Assembly: GCF_022414595.1 (NCBI RefSeq)
Contig: NZ_JADWYO010000055.1
Location: 1-42,768, forward strand
DNA: 42,768 nt
Direction of reading: 5' to 3'
Source of the DNA: Streptomyces sp. MUM 203J
GTDB taxonomy: Bacteria > Actinomycetota > Actinomycetes > Streptomycetales > Streptomycetaceae
This document shows, piece after piece, positions 1-7,647 of this stretch. Below the pieces are notes generated by a model. It was not told where the DNA came from and ran no database searches. It worked only from the letters and a program-made list of their open reading frames with translations. The stretch's first letter is position 1. Each line of letters starts with the position of its first letter. Both the position numbers and the translations under genes were made by a program.

Positions 1-1
1 G

Positions 2-1264
2 GTCAGCGCGGACCTGCCGCCGCCCACCGGCCGCCCCCTGCCGGGCACCGGGCACGCCCCGGCCGTCCCCGGCCAGTCCACCGGCGCCGACGGCGGGCCC
101 ACGGCCGCCGTGCCGCACGCGCCGTGGCGCCCCTGGCGGTTCCGCATGTCGAACGACGTGTGGGGCACGCCCGTGGTGGACGGCGACCTGCTGTACGTCA
201 CCTCGTTCGAGGTGCACGCGCTGGACGTGGCGACGGGGCGGCGCCAGTTCAAGACACGGGACGTGGCCTGGTCCATGGCGGTGGCGTCGGGCCGGATCCA
301 CGCCACCGACGGGCCGACGCTCTACGCACTGGACGCGCGGGACGCGGGCGAACTGTGGCGGGTGCGGACGGACACCTGGGCGTACTCGCTGAGAGTGGAC
401 CGGGGCACGGTCGTGACGGGTACGCGCGGTGGCGGCGTCCAGGCGTGGGAGGCGTCGAACGGCGCCCCGCTGTGGGAGCTGAACGGCGCGCAGACGGACT
501 TCGAGACCCCGGAGGCGGGGCCGGTCGTGCACGGCGACACCGTGTACGTGTGGCAGGACGCCAGGCTGAGGGCGCTGGAGGCCCGTACGGGCACCGAGCG
601 CTGGTCGTACCCGGTCGGTGACGCGGCGTCCTGCGGGGGCGTGCCGGTGCGGATCGCGGCGGCTCCGGCGGAGGACGGCCACGTGTATGTGGCGGCCGGG
701 ACACGCGTGCTGTCGGTGGACGTCCTTTCGGGGCGTGTGCGCTGGCACTTCGAGGCGCCCGCGGTGTTCCTGTCGCCGCCGGTCTTCGTGCCGGGGCCGG
801 CGGTCACGGGCGGCGGGGTGTACCTGACGGACTACCTCGGGACGGTGTACGCGCTGGACGCGACGACCGGCCAGGACCGGTGGCGTATCGCGACCGAGTC
901 CCGCCAGTCGGTGGAGCCGGTGCTGGTCGCGGGCGGCGACATCCATGTGGCGAGCGGCAGCGCGCTGTACACGCTGGACGCGGTGACCGGCACACCGAAG
1001 TGGCGGTTCGCGGCGGGCGGCGAGATCGTGGGCGCGCCCGTGGTGGCCGACGGGCGGCTGCACTTCGGCTCCGCCGACCATGTCCTGTACACCCTGGACG
1101 CTGCGGGCGGCCAGCTGCGCTGGAAACTCACGACGGGCGGCGAGATCACGGGCTCTCCCGTGGTACGCGGGGGCGTTGTGTACGCGTGCAGCAAGGACCG
1201 CTGTGTGTACGCGCTGGACGCGGTGAAGGGTACGGCGACGGGGCGGGGTGCCGCGGCGCGCTGA
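2..1264 (+). CDS. PQQ-like beta-propeller protein, 5' end outside window
   Basis: The frame is open from base 2, so the gene begins upstream of the window; about 420 residues are visible. After a Pro/Gly-rich linker (residues 1-40 of the visible part) come seven or so PQQ/BamB-like blade repeats of the form 'VYALDAxTGxxxW' (for example LYALDA, VYALDATTG, LYTLDAVTG, LYTLDAAGG, VYALDAVKG). These form an extracellular beta-propeller in the family. In streptomycetes this sequence type normally follows a Ser/Thr protein kinase domain and a transmembrane helix, so I infer the sensor part of a membrane kinase. The kinase part is not in the window, and a free-standing PQQ-repeat protein cannot be excluded. 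An in-frame GTG at 110 is an unlikely start because the upstream codons read as a normal linker. Confidence 0.8.
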   Translation, partial: VSADLPPPTGRPLPGTGHAPAVPGQSTGADGGPTAAVPHAPWRPWRFRMSNDVWGTPVVDGDLLYVTSFEVHALDVATGRRQFKTRDVAWSMAVASGRIHATDGPTLYALDARDAGELWRVRTDTWAYSLRVDRGTVVTGTRGGGVQAWEASNGAPLWELNGAQTDFETPEAGPVVHGDTVYVWQDARLRALEARTGTERWSYPVGDAASCGGVPVRIAAAPAEDGHVYVAAGTRVLSVDVLSGRVRWHFEAPAVFLSPPVFVPGPAVTGGGVYLTDYLGTVYALDATTGQDRWRIATESRQSVEPVLVAGGDIHVASGSALYTLDAVTGTPKWRFAAGGEIVGAPVVADGRLHFGSADHVLYTLDAAGGQLRWKLTTGGEITGSPVVRGGVVYACSKDRCVYALDAVKGTATGRGAAAR

Positions 1265-1284
1265 GACGGGGCCGCCCGACGCGG

Positions 1285-1308
1285 AGGGGCCGCGGAGCCG
1301 CGGCCCCT
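1285..1308 (+). terminator. Hairpin terminator after the PQQ-repeat gene
   Basis: A perfect 10-bp stem (AGGGGCCGCG / CGCGGCCCCT) with a GAGC loop begins 20 bases after the stop codon. There is no T-tract, which is usual for streptomycete terminators. Confidence 0.65.
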
Positions 1309-1356
1309 GACCTGTCCGGCGCCTGAGGACGGGGCTGTCCGGGTGCCCGGCGCTGT

Positions 1357-1362
1357 TAGGGT
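1357..1362 (+). promoter_or_regulatory. Putative -10 box of the small secreted protein gene
   Basis: TAGGGT fits the TANNNT -10 pattern common in streptomycetes and lies 56 bases before the ATG at 1419. No convincing -35 was identified, so this is a tentative call. Confidence 0.35.
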
Positions 1363-1418
1363 GACGTGCACGCGCCAAGTGTGCGGCGCATTTTTCCACG
1401 TTCGACGGGGGTCGAAAC

Positions 1419-1970
1419 ATGAAAACTCGTCATGTCCGGGCTGTGGCCGTATTCGGGATCGTGCTGATCGCCCTGACCGGCGCGCGGGGCAGTGGCGGCG
1501 GCAGCTGCAGCGGTTCCTCCCACGGGTCCGGAGGCGGCTCCGACCACGGGTCGTCGGGCAACCACGGCTCGGACGGCGGCGGCGTCGGCAAGTCCGACAC
1601 GGACGACGGCACGTCGAGCGCCTCCGGCGGTTCCGGCTCCGGCGGGGGAGTGGTCCCCGGCGGCAGCAGCAACGCGGCCCTGCGGGACATCAGGATCGAC
1701 GAGTGCAAGATGGACCCGGCGTCCAAGAAGCTCGTCGCGCGGCTGACCGTCACCAACGACGGAGCGCTGGACTACGCGTACGACTTCACGGTCCGGTTCC
1801 AGGGCGCGGCCGGCGAGAGCGTCACCCGCGCGGTGGCCCGGGTCGACGACCTGGCGGTCGAGGGCGGTGCCACGCGTACCGCGGAGGCGAGCACGGCGTA
1901 CCCGGGAACGGGTGACGGCTCCGAGTACAAGCGCTGCACGGTCGCGAAGGCGTCCCGCACCCTCACCTGA
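1419..1970 (+). CDS. Small secreted Gly/Ser-rich protein, function unknown
   Basis: A 183-residue protein starting at an ATG preceded by a GGGGG-type ribosome-binding site. It has a Lys/Arg start and one hydrophobic segment (about residues 7-22, AVAVFGIVLIALTGA) that serves as a signal peptide or anchor. There is no classical lipobox cysteine at the expected place. Residues 25-85 are a low-complexity Gly/Ser/Asp/His linker. The C-terminal 95 residues form a compact domain with regular beta-strand spacing (for example LVARLTVTNDGALDYAYDFTVRF), resembling FxLYD/CARDB-like extracytoplasmic beta-sandwich domains, with two cysteines (ECK and RCT) that could form a disulfide. I do not recognise a function; it is probably exported to the cell envelope. 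Confidence 0.75.
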   Translation: MKTRHVRAVAVFGIVLIALTGARGSGGGSCSGSSHGSGGGSDHGSSGNHGSDGGGVGKSDTDDGTSSASGGSGSGGGVVPGGSSNAALRDIRIDECKMDPASKKLVARLTVTNDGALDYAYDFTVRFQGAAGESVTRAVARVDDLAVEGGATRTAEASTAYPGTGDGSEYKRCTVAKASRTLT

Positions 1971-1991
1971 CCACGCCCCTCCGGCACCGCA

Positions 1992-2027
1992 CCGGGCCCG
2001 CACCCCATCCTGGGCGTGCGGGCCCGG
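1992..2027. terminator. Bidirectional hairpin between convergent genes
   Basis: A perfect 12-bp stem (CCGGGCCCGCAC / GTGCGGGCCCGG) with a 12-base loop sits between the + strand gene ending at 1970 and the - strand gene ending at 2102. It can serve both. Confidence 0.65.
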
Positions 2028-2101
2028 CGCGTCCCACGGCAACGGCCGCGACGGCTCCCCCTCCGCGCCGCCGCGGCCGTGCGTCCCCCGTGGGGTGGTC
2101 G

Positions 2102-2335
2102 TCAGTCCTGGGGCGGGGCGGGCATGTGGTGGTCCATCAGCTTGATGCCCGAGTCGAGGGCGGCGTCCAGTTCGGGATCGAGGTCGACGCCGGCCTGCGG
2201 GAGGACAGCCTCATGGTCATCCGTGACGGTGATCTCGGCGCCGACACCGGCGGAGGCGGACCCGTCCTGGGGCGGGGCGGGCATGTGGTGGTCCAACGTG
2301 GTGATGTCCGAATGCTTCTGCTCGTCACTGCGCAT
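2102..2335 (-). CDS. 77-aa protein with two identical DHHMPAPPQD repeats
   Basis: The ATG at 2335 is preceded by a GGGGGGA ribosome-binding site, which selects this start over an upstream in-frame ATG at 2392. The protein has no signal peptide or membrane segment and is acidic. Its decapeptide DHHMPAPPQD occurs twice: at residues 15-24 and as the last ten residues. A hydrophilic spacer of about 43 residues lies between. The gene lies 219 bases downstream of, and on the same strand as, a SARP/NB-ARC/TPR regulator. I do not know its function. The repeated Pro/His decapeptide, one copy exactly at the C-terminus, suggests a precursor or ligand for a TPR protein, or a short binding motif. This is inference only. 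Confidence 0.75.
   Translation of the reverse strand: MRSDEQKHSDITTLDHHMPAPPQDGSASAGVGAEITVTDDHEAVLPQAGVDLDPELDAALDSGIKLMDHHMPAPPQD
2105..2295. repeat. Exact 32-base direct repeat encoding DHHMPAPPQD
   Basis: Bases 2105-2136 and 2264-2295 are identical over 32 positions. Both lie in frame inside the 77-aa gene and encode the decapeptide plus part of one codon. Identity includes third codon positions, pointing to recent duplication or gene conversion. Confidence 0.9.
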
Positions 2336-2470
2336 GTTGCTGTCCCCCCATGGTTCGCGGGATAGGGCTGAAGACGGCCTTCGGCCCGGCAACTCCCCCG
2401 AGGGTCGCCGGACGGAAGGCCCGGTGGTAGTCCGCCCGTCTCCCCCCGACGTCGACGGACCGTGTGCTTA

Positions 2471-2510
2471 GAGCATTCCTGATGAGCATAAACATTCGAT
2501 GAACGCCCAT
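2471..2510 (-). promoter_or_regulatory. AT-richer promoter/operator candidate upstream of the repeat-peptide gene
   Basis: This is a low-GC island in GC-rich DNA between the regulator stop (2555) and the peptide start (2335). Read on the minus strand it holds two imperfect direct repeats, TCATCGAATG and TCATCAGGAATG, 17 bases apart, and -10-like TATGCT and AATGCT hexamers. SARP proteins bind direct repeats, so this could be a promoter controlled by the adjacent regulator, but the spacing is not the usual 11 or 22. Confidence 0.35.
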
Positions 2511-2554
2511 GTCCGGCCGCTTGCGGGTCGCTTGTCCGCCCCGCAGGACCGCAC

Positions 2555-5551
2555 TCAGGCGGCCCCGCTCAGCGGCGCGTCCAGCAACTCCCGGACCTCC
2601 CGGGCCTCGGGCGCGTCTGATTGCTCGTGGAGCAGCAGTGCCTCGCGCCAGCATGCCCGCGCCCGATCGCGTTGGCCGAGCCGGTCGAGGGCCTTGCCGA
2701 GGACGGTCAGTACACCGGCACGGGTGCGGTCGCCGCCGATGCAGCCGATCGAGAGGGCCTGTTCGGCGTGCTGGGCCGAACGGGCGGGCTGGTGTGCGGC
2801 GAGATGGGCCTGGGCGATGCGGAAGCGGGCGGTGCCTTCCCAGAGCCGCTGCCGATTGGTTTCGAACTGCTCAAGTGCCTTGCGCAGTTGCTCCAGAGCC
2901 TCAGCGTGACGGTTCATCTGGATGAGGGCGACACCCAGTGCGTAACGGGCGTTGGCGAGGCGCAGGGTGTGCCCGATGCGCTCATATATGGCGATGCCCT
3001 CCTCGGCCAGGGTGATGCCCTGCGTGGTACGCCCCAGCGCCACACGGATGCGCGACAGGTTGCACAGAGCGCTCGCCTCGACGGGCAGATTGCGATCGGC
3101 GCGGGCCGCCTCCATGGCCTGGCCCAGTAGCTCCTCGGCCTCCGTGTGACGGCCCTGGACGGCCGCGATGATCCCCCGGTCGTTGTACGACCAGTAGACC
3201 GGCGCCGGGTCGTGCGCGGCCCCCGCCAGCCGGGCGGCCTGCCGGGCCTCCTCGTCGGCGGCCTCGTAACGGCCCGCCACCAGGTGGACGTTGGTGAGGA
3301 CGGTCCGGGCGCGGCCCTCGGCACGGTGGTCGCCCGACTGCGCCGAGGCCGTCAGCACGCCCCGTGCGACCGACTCGTACGTCTTCGAGTTCGCCCCGGA
3401 CTCCGCGAGGTCCTGCGCCGCCCACAGCAGGTCCACCGCGTGCCGCAGCCGGGCGCCGGCGGATGCCTGCCGCGCGCAGGCGAGGAGGCAGTCGGCCTCC
3501 GCGTACAGCCAGTCCTGCGCGGCGTGCCGGTCCGCGAAGCGGAGCCCCGCCCCCGCCCCCGTCGCCTCCAGGTGGTCCACCAGGCGGTCGCCCGGCCGCT
3601 CGATGGCGTAGACACGCGCCGCCGTCGCCAGGTAGAAGTCCAGCAGCCGCGACATCGCCGCGTCCCGGGCCTCCGGCGACTCGTCGCGTTCCGCGCACGC
3701 ACGCGCGTAGAGCCGTACGAGATCGTGGAACCGGTACCGCCCCGGCGCCGCCGACTCCAGCAGGGACGTGTCCACCAGCACCTCCAGGAGGTCCTCCGCC
3801 CCCTGGACCGGCAGGTCCAGCGCCGCCGCCGCCGCGGCCAGCGAGACGTCCGGCCCGTCCGCCAGCCCCAGCAGCCGGAACGCGCGGGCCTGCGTGGGCT
3901 CCAGCTGCCCGTACCCCAGCTCGAACGTGGCCTCCACGGCCAGGTCCCCCGCCTGGAGTTCGTCCAGCCGCCGCCGCTCGTCCGCCAGTTTCGCCGCCAG
4001 GACGGACACCGTCCAGGTGCGCCGTGCCGCCAGCCGGGACGCCGCGATCCGGATCGCCAGCGGCAGGAAGCCGCACGCCGCGACCACGTCCAGTGCCGCC
4101 TCCCGCTCCGCCGACACCCGCTCGGCGCCCACGATCCGGGTGAACAGCCGCAGCGCCTCCTCCGGCGCCATCACGTCCAGGTCCACCAGATGCGCCCCCG
4201 CCAGGTCCACCATCCGGATCCGGCTGGTCACCAGCGCCGCGCACCCCTCCGTACCGGGCAGCAGCGGACGCACCTGCGCCGCGTCGCGCGCGTTGTCCAG
4301 CAGTACCAGGACCCGCCGCCCCGCCAGCACCGACCGGTACAGCGCGGCCCGTTCGTCCAGCGTCTCCGGGATCCGCTCGTCCGGTGTGCCCAGCGCCCGC
4401 AGGAACGCGCCCAGCACCGTCTCCGGCTCCGCCGCCCGCGCCCCCGCGCCCATCAGGTCCACGTACAACTGCCCGTCCGGGAAGCGCGGCCGGACCAGGT
4501 GCGCCACATGCACGGCCAGCGTCGTCTTGCCGACGCCGCCGATCCCGGCCAGCGCCGACACCGCCATGACCGAACCCTCGGCCGTGGCCAGCAGCTCCCC
4601 CAGCTCCCGTACGAACGCGTCCCGCCCCGTGAAGTCCGGCACGGTCGCCGGGAGCTGCGCGGGCCGCGCCGCCACCGCCGCACGGGACGCGGGCTCCTCC
4701 ACCGGCTGCGCCAGCTCCGCGTCCGCCCGCAGGATCCGCTCCTGGAGCCGGGAAAGCTCCGGGCACGGATCCACACCCAGTTCGTCGGCCAGCAGCCGCC
4801 GCGTGTCCGCGTACACGGCGAGCGCCTCGGCCTGCCGCCCGCCCCGGTACAGCGCCAGCATCAGCAGCTCCCGGAGCCGCTCCCGCAGCGGATGCGCGGC
4901 CGTCAGCGCGGTCAGCTCGGACACGGCCTCCGCGTGGTGCCCGCACTCCAGGTCGAGATCCAGCCGCGTCTCCGTCAACTGCAGGCGCCACTCCTCCAGC
5001 CGGGCCCGCTGCGACTCCGCGTACGGACCGGGGACGTTCGCCAGCGGCTCCCCGTCCCACAGGCCCAGCGCCTCGTCGACGAGCTCCCGCGCCCGGGCCC
5101 GGTCCCCGCCCGCCCGGGTCTTCTCGGCCTCGGCGGCCCGCTCCTGCGCCACGTTCAGGTCCAGGGTGTCGGCCCGCCCGCGCAGCGCGTACCCGCCGGA
5201 CTCGCTGACCAGCACGCCCGGCGGGAGGACCTTCCGGAGCCGTGAGGCGTACGTCCGTACGGCGGCGAGCGCCTGCGACGGCGGTTCGTGGCCCCAGATC
5301 GCGTCGATCAGCTCGGCGGCGGTGGCGGTCCGACCGTCCCGCAGCAGCAACGCGGCCAGCAGGGCCCGCTGCTGGGGCGACCCGGACGCGAGCGCCTCGC
5401 CCCCGGCCCATACCCGCACGGGCCCGAGCACGGAGAACCGCAGCCCGCCGGGGCCGTCGCCCTCGCCCACGACAGCGTCCGCACCGCCCTGCGCCCGCGG
5501 CTGCCCCGCAGCACGCTGCCCCGGCACTCGCGGCCCGCCGTCACGGCCCAT
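2555..5551 (-). CDS. SARP-type regulator with NB-ARC ATPase and TPR domains (AfsR-like)
   Basis: A 998-residue transcriptional regulator. The ATG at 5551 follows a GGGGGAG ribosome-binding site; the open frame continues upstream to 5785 but crosses the promoter region. Domains: an OmpR-like winged helix (about 37-125), the bacterial transcriptional activation domain (about 130-275), an NB-ARC STAND ATPase with Walker A GIGGVGKTT (K342) and Walker B VLVLLDNAR (D419), and about 370 C-terminal residues of TPR helices. In the AfsR family the SARP part binds direct repeats and recruits RNA polymerase, while NB-ARC/TPR senses an input. The first 36 residues are a Gly/Ala-rich tail. Nothing nearby is a classical antibiotic cluster, so the targets are unknown; the adjacent repeat-peptide gene is the closest candidate partner. 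Domain call is confident; the regulon is not known. Confidence 0.92.
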   Translation of the reverse strand: MGRDGGPRVPGQRAAGQPRAQGGADAVVGEGDGPGGLRFSVLGPVRVWAGGEALASGSPQQRALLAALLLRDGRTATAAELIDAIWGHEPPSQALAAVRTYASRLRKVLPPGVLVSESGGYALRGRADTLDLNVAQERAAEAEKTRAGGDRARARELVDEALGLWDGEPLANVPGPYAESQRARLEEWRLQLTETRLDLDLECGHHAEAVSELTALTAAHPLRERLRELLMLALYRGGRQAEALAVYADTRRLLADELGVDPCPELSRLQERILRADAELAQPVEEPASRAAVAARPAQLPATVPDFTGRDAFVRELGELLATAEGSVMAVSALAGIGGVGKTTLAVHVAHLVRPRFPDGQLYVDLMGAGARAAEPETVLGAFLRALGTPDERIPETLDERAALYRSVLAGRRVLVLLDNARDAAQVRPLLPGTEGCAALVTSRIRMVDLAGAHLVDLDVMAPEEALRLFTRIVGAERVSAEREAALDVVAACGFLPLAIRIAASRLAARRTWTVSVLAAKLADERRRLDELQAGDLAVEATFELGYGQLEPTQARAFRLLGLADGPDVSLAAAAAALDLPVQGAEDLLEVLVDTSLLESAAPGRYRFHDLVRLYARACAERDESPEARDAAMSRLLDFYLATAARVYAIERPGDRLVDHLEATGAGAGLRFADRHAAQDWLYAEADCLLACARQASAGARLRHAVDLLWAAQDLAESGANSKTYESVARGVLTASAQSGDHRAEGRARTVLTNVHLVAGRYEAADEEARQAARLAGAAHDPAPVYWSYNDRGIIAAVQGRHTEAEELLGQAMEAARADRNLPVEASALCNLSRIRVALGRTTQGITLAEEGIAIYERIGHTLRLANARYALGVALIQMNRHAEALEQLRKALEQFETNRQRLWEGTARFRIAQAHLAAHQPARSAQHAEQALSIGCIGGDRTRAGVLTVLGKALDRLGQRDRARACWREALLLHEQSDAPEAREVRELLDAPLSGAA

Positions 5552-5583
5552 AGCTCCCCCTGCCCCTCCCGCTGGTATCGCCG

Positions 5584-5617
5584 CTGACAGTGTGCCTTGC
5601 GGAAGGCAACCCGTCAG
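5584..5617. promoter_or_regulatory. Nested 34-bp dyad upstream of the SARP gene
   Basis: Two concentric inverted repeats share one centre: TGCCTT-GCGG-AAGGCA inside, and CTGAC / GTCAG outside, each separated from the inner arms by exactly four bases. It lies 33 bases upstream of the regulator start and 83 bases before the divergent pentapeptide gene. It is a good candidate operator for either gene; it could also fold as an RNA hairpin in the leader. Confidence 0.5.
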
Positions 5618-5699
5618 TAGGGGGATGACGCTCCGCACAAGCTCGTGACACGACGGAGGCTCAGGGCGGTTGTCAGTGGCAGGCGCTTCAATCGGCCAC

Positions 5700-6293
5700 A
5701 TGACCAGCACACACGACCAGGTGTTCCGAGGCGAGGACTGGTACGCCCGGGAGCTCGGCTCCGGGGACAGCCACACGGGCTGCACGTTCTACGACGTGGA
5801 CTGGACGGAGGGCCTCAGCGAGGGAGCGTCCTTCGACGGCTGCACGTTCGCGGGCGTGCGCTTCAACGCCTCGCGGCACGCGGCCACCGCCTTCACGAAC
5901 TGCGTGTTCCGCGGGTGCGTGTTCTTCGACTCCCGGTTCACCGGCTGCAAGACCGTGGGCAGCCGCTTCCAGGACTGCACGTTCCAGCTGCTGGCGGTGG
6001 ACGGCGGCGACGGGTCGTTCACCGGCCTGGCGGGCGCGGACCTGAGCAAGGCCGGGTTCGAGGGTGTACGGCTCCGTGAGGCGGACCTGTCGCGCGCCGT
6101 TCTGGAGGGCGCCGTACTCACGGGCTGCGACCTGTCGGGAGCACTGCTGCGCGGCGCCCGCCTGCACCGCGCCGACCTGCGGGGCAGCGACCTGTCGTCG
6201 CTGGACCCGCGGGAGGTGGAGCCGGGGGGCGCCCGCATCGACCTGTCGCAGGCGGCGACGCTGGTCACGGCCCTGGGCTTCCAGGTGACCTGA
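5700..6293 (+). CDS. Pentapeptide-repeat protein
   Basis: A 197-residue protein. The C-terminal half shows the A(D/N)LxX rhythm of right-handed quadrilateral beta-helices (for example ADLSKAGFEGVRLREADLSRAVLEG, broken here for length: ADLSKAGFEG then ADLSRAVLEG, CDLSGALLRG, ADLRGSDLSS). The N-terminal half has looser, cysteine-containing repeats (CTFYD, CTFAG, CVFRG, CTFQL). Family members include DNA mimics that protect gyrase (Qnr, MfpA), but many have unknown roles and no such role can be claimed here. The ATG at 5700 was chosen; an in-frame TTG at 5670, 10 bases after GGAGG, is an alternative. It is divergent from the SARP regulator and shares the 148-base control region with its dyad. 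Confidence 0.85.
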   Translation: MTSTHDQVFRGEDWYARELGSGDSHTGCTFYDVDWTEGLSEGASFDGCTFAGVRFNASRHAATAFTNCVFRGCVFFDSRFTGCKTVGSRFQDCTFQLLAVDGGDGSFTGLAGADLSKAGFEGVRLREADLSRAVLEGAVLTGCDLSGALLRGARLHRADLRGSDLSSLDPREVEPGGARIDLSQAATLVTALGFQVT

Positions 6294-6426
6294 ACGCCCG
6301 CCCGCATGCGGCGCCGGTCCGCCCGTCGTACGGTCGAGAGGACGCGCGCGAAACTCCACGGAACCGACCCGGAACCGCCCCGGCTGCCGCACCGCCCCGG
6401 CGTCCGGCCCGGAGGAGGTGCGCAGC

Positions 6427-7629
6427 ATGGCCACCGCGACAGGCCGGTCACCCGGCGGCAAGCCCGGCCGAGGACTCGGCAAAGCCGCCGACCGGGAGGC
6501 CGGCCGGAACACCGGCCCGGGGCCTGCCCGCGGAAGCGGCCAGGAGGCCGGGCCGGACACCGGACGGGAACCCGGCCGGGCCGTCGGCAGGCGCGTTCCC
6601 GGGGAAGCCGGGCGGGAGTCCGGCCGGGGTACCGGCGGGATCCCCGGCCGGGAGGACGGCCGGGACACCGGCACGGTGATCAAACGGGAGCCCGGGCGCA
6701 AGACGGGCCGGAAGACCGGCCGGGACGCCCGGGAGGAGTCCGGCCACCGGCCGCGCCGGCAAACCCCCGCCGGTCCCGCCGTCACCCCCGCCGATGCCGC
6801 CACCGGCGGCCGCACCCCACTCGACCCCCTCTTCACCGCCCTCGACGCCTCCGCTTTCACCGGCCGGCACATGGCCCGGTTGGCCGTCGGGACGCTCGCC
6901 GCCGTGCGCGTGCCGGGGTTCCTGGACGGGGCGGCTTGCCGGGCGGTGACCGAGGCGCTGGGGGCGCTGCCCACCGCTCCGTACGACCCGGCGCGCGTGC
7001 CGACGCCGGTGGTCCGCTTCGGGCCCGCGCTCAACGACTACCGGCTGCCCGGAGCGGCCACCGCGCGACTGGACGGCGAGCGGTACTGGCCCGACGCGCA
7101 GACCGCACGCGAGGAGTGGCGGGAGTGGAGCCGCGCCTCCGCCCTCCGGCGCGAAGACCCCGTCGCGTACGCCCTCGACCGTCTCGGCGCGGCCTGGGGC
7201 ACGCCGGTGGCGCCCGCCACTGTCCACGGCCGCGCGGCCTTCGGCGGCACGCTCCGAGAGATCAACGCCGGGCTGCTCATGCACTACGACGACATCAACC
7301 GCGAGTTCCCGGACGGCCTGTTCGACCAGGAGATCCTGGCCCAGCTCGCCTTCAACCTGTACGTGAGTGTCGCGCCGGGCGGCGCCACCACGGTGTGGCG
7401 GCACCGCTGGGACCCCGCCGACGAGCGGCACCGCGAGGCGTACGGCTACCGCCACGCCGCCGTCGCGGGCCGCCAGCGCGTCGACCTGCCCCCGCACCTC
7501 GGGGACGCGCTCCTCTTCGACCCGGCCCACTTCCACGCCGTGGCCCGGAACACGGGCGAGGGCCGCAGGATCGCCTTCGCCTTCTTCCTGGGCCTGACGA
7601 CCGGAGGCTCCCTGGTCGTCTGGTCCTGA
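6427..7629 (+). CDS. 2OG-Fe(II) oxygenase with Gly/Arg-rich N-terminal tail
   Basis: A 400-residue protein; the ATG follows GGAGGAGG at ideal spacing. Residues 1-130 are low complexity, built from GR, AGR, PGR and TGR tripeptides, highly basic and presumably disordered. Residues 140-400 look like a double-stranded beta-helix oxygenase: the HxD iron ligands appear in LLMHYDD (H286, D288), the distal histidine in AHFHAV (H370 or H368), and an arginine of GRRIAF (R380/R381) should bind 2-oxoglutarate. The core resembles the family that includes WelO5-type halogenases, but the intact Asp at HxD points to a hydroxylase. It is followed after 18 bases by a PLP enzyme, so both may act on an amino acid. 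The substrate is unknown. Confidence 0.75.
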   Translation: MATATGRSPGGKPGRGLGKAADREAGRNTGPGPARGSGQEAGPDTGREPGRAVGRRVPGEAGRESGRGTGGIPGREDGRDTGTVIKREPGRKTGRKTGRDAREESGHRPRRQTPAGPAVTPADAATGGRTPLDPLFTALDASAFTGRHMARLAVGTLAAVRVPGFLDGAACRAVTEALGALPTAPYDPARVPTPVVRFGPALNDYRLPGAATARLDGERYWPDAQTAREEWREWSRASALRREDPVAYALDRLGAAWGTPVAPATVHGRAAFGGTLREINAGLLMHYDDINREFPDGLFDQEILAQLAFNLYVSVAPGGATTVWRHRWDPADERHREAYGYRHAAVAGRQRVDLPPHLGDALLFDPAHFHAVARNTGEGRRIAFAFFLGLTTGGSLVVWS

Positions 7630-7634
7630 GCGCG

Positions 7635-7640
7635 TATCGT
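7635..7640 (+). promoter_or_regulatory. -10 box for a probable leaderless transcript
   Basis: TATCGT (TANNNT) ends exactly seven bases before the ATG at 7648, the arrangement of leaderless mRNAs. There is no Shine-Dalgarno sequence before that ATG. It suggests the PLP enzyme has its own promoter in addition to any read-through. Confidence 0.45.
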
Positions 7641-7647
7641 CGTCGGC

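Noticed and set aside
5584..5617. Resemblance of the inner palindrome to a rifamycin-associated element
   Set aside because: As I recall it, that element has different spacing and flanks and precedes rifamycin-inactivating or HelD-type genes. Here it precedes a SARP gene, and no match was seen upstream of the helicase gene.
6427..6760. Apparent tandem GGCCGGG-rich DNA repeats
   Set aside because: They are the codons of the Gly/Arg-rich N-terminus of the oxygenase gene, in frame and after a perfect ribosome-binding site; spacing is irregular, unlike a CRISPR or satellite array.
6427..7629. Oxygenase as a WelO5-type halogenase
   Set aside because: The second iron ligand is Asp (H286-Y-D288) and not Gly, so chloride would not have a free coordination site.
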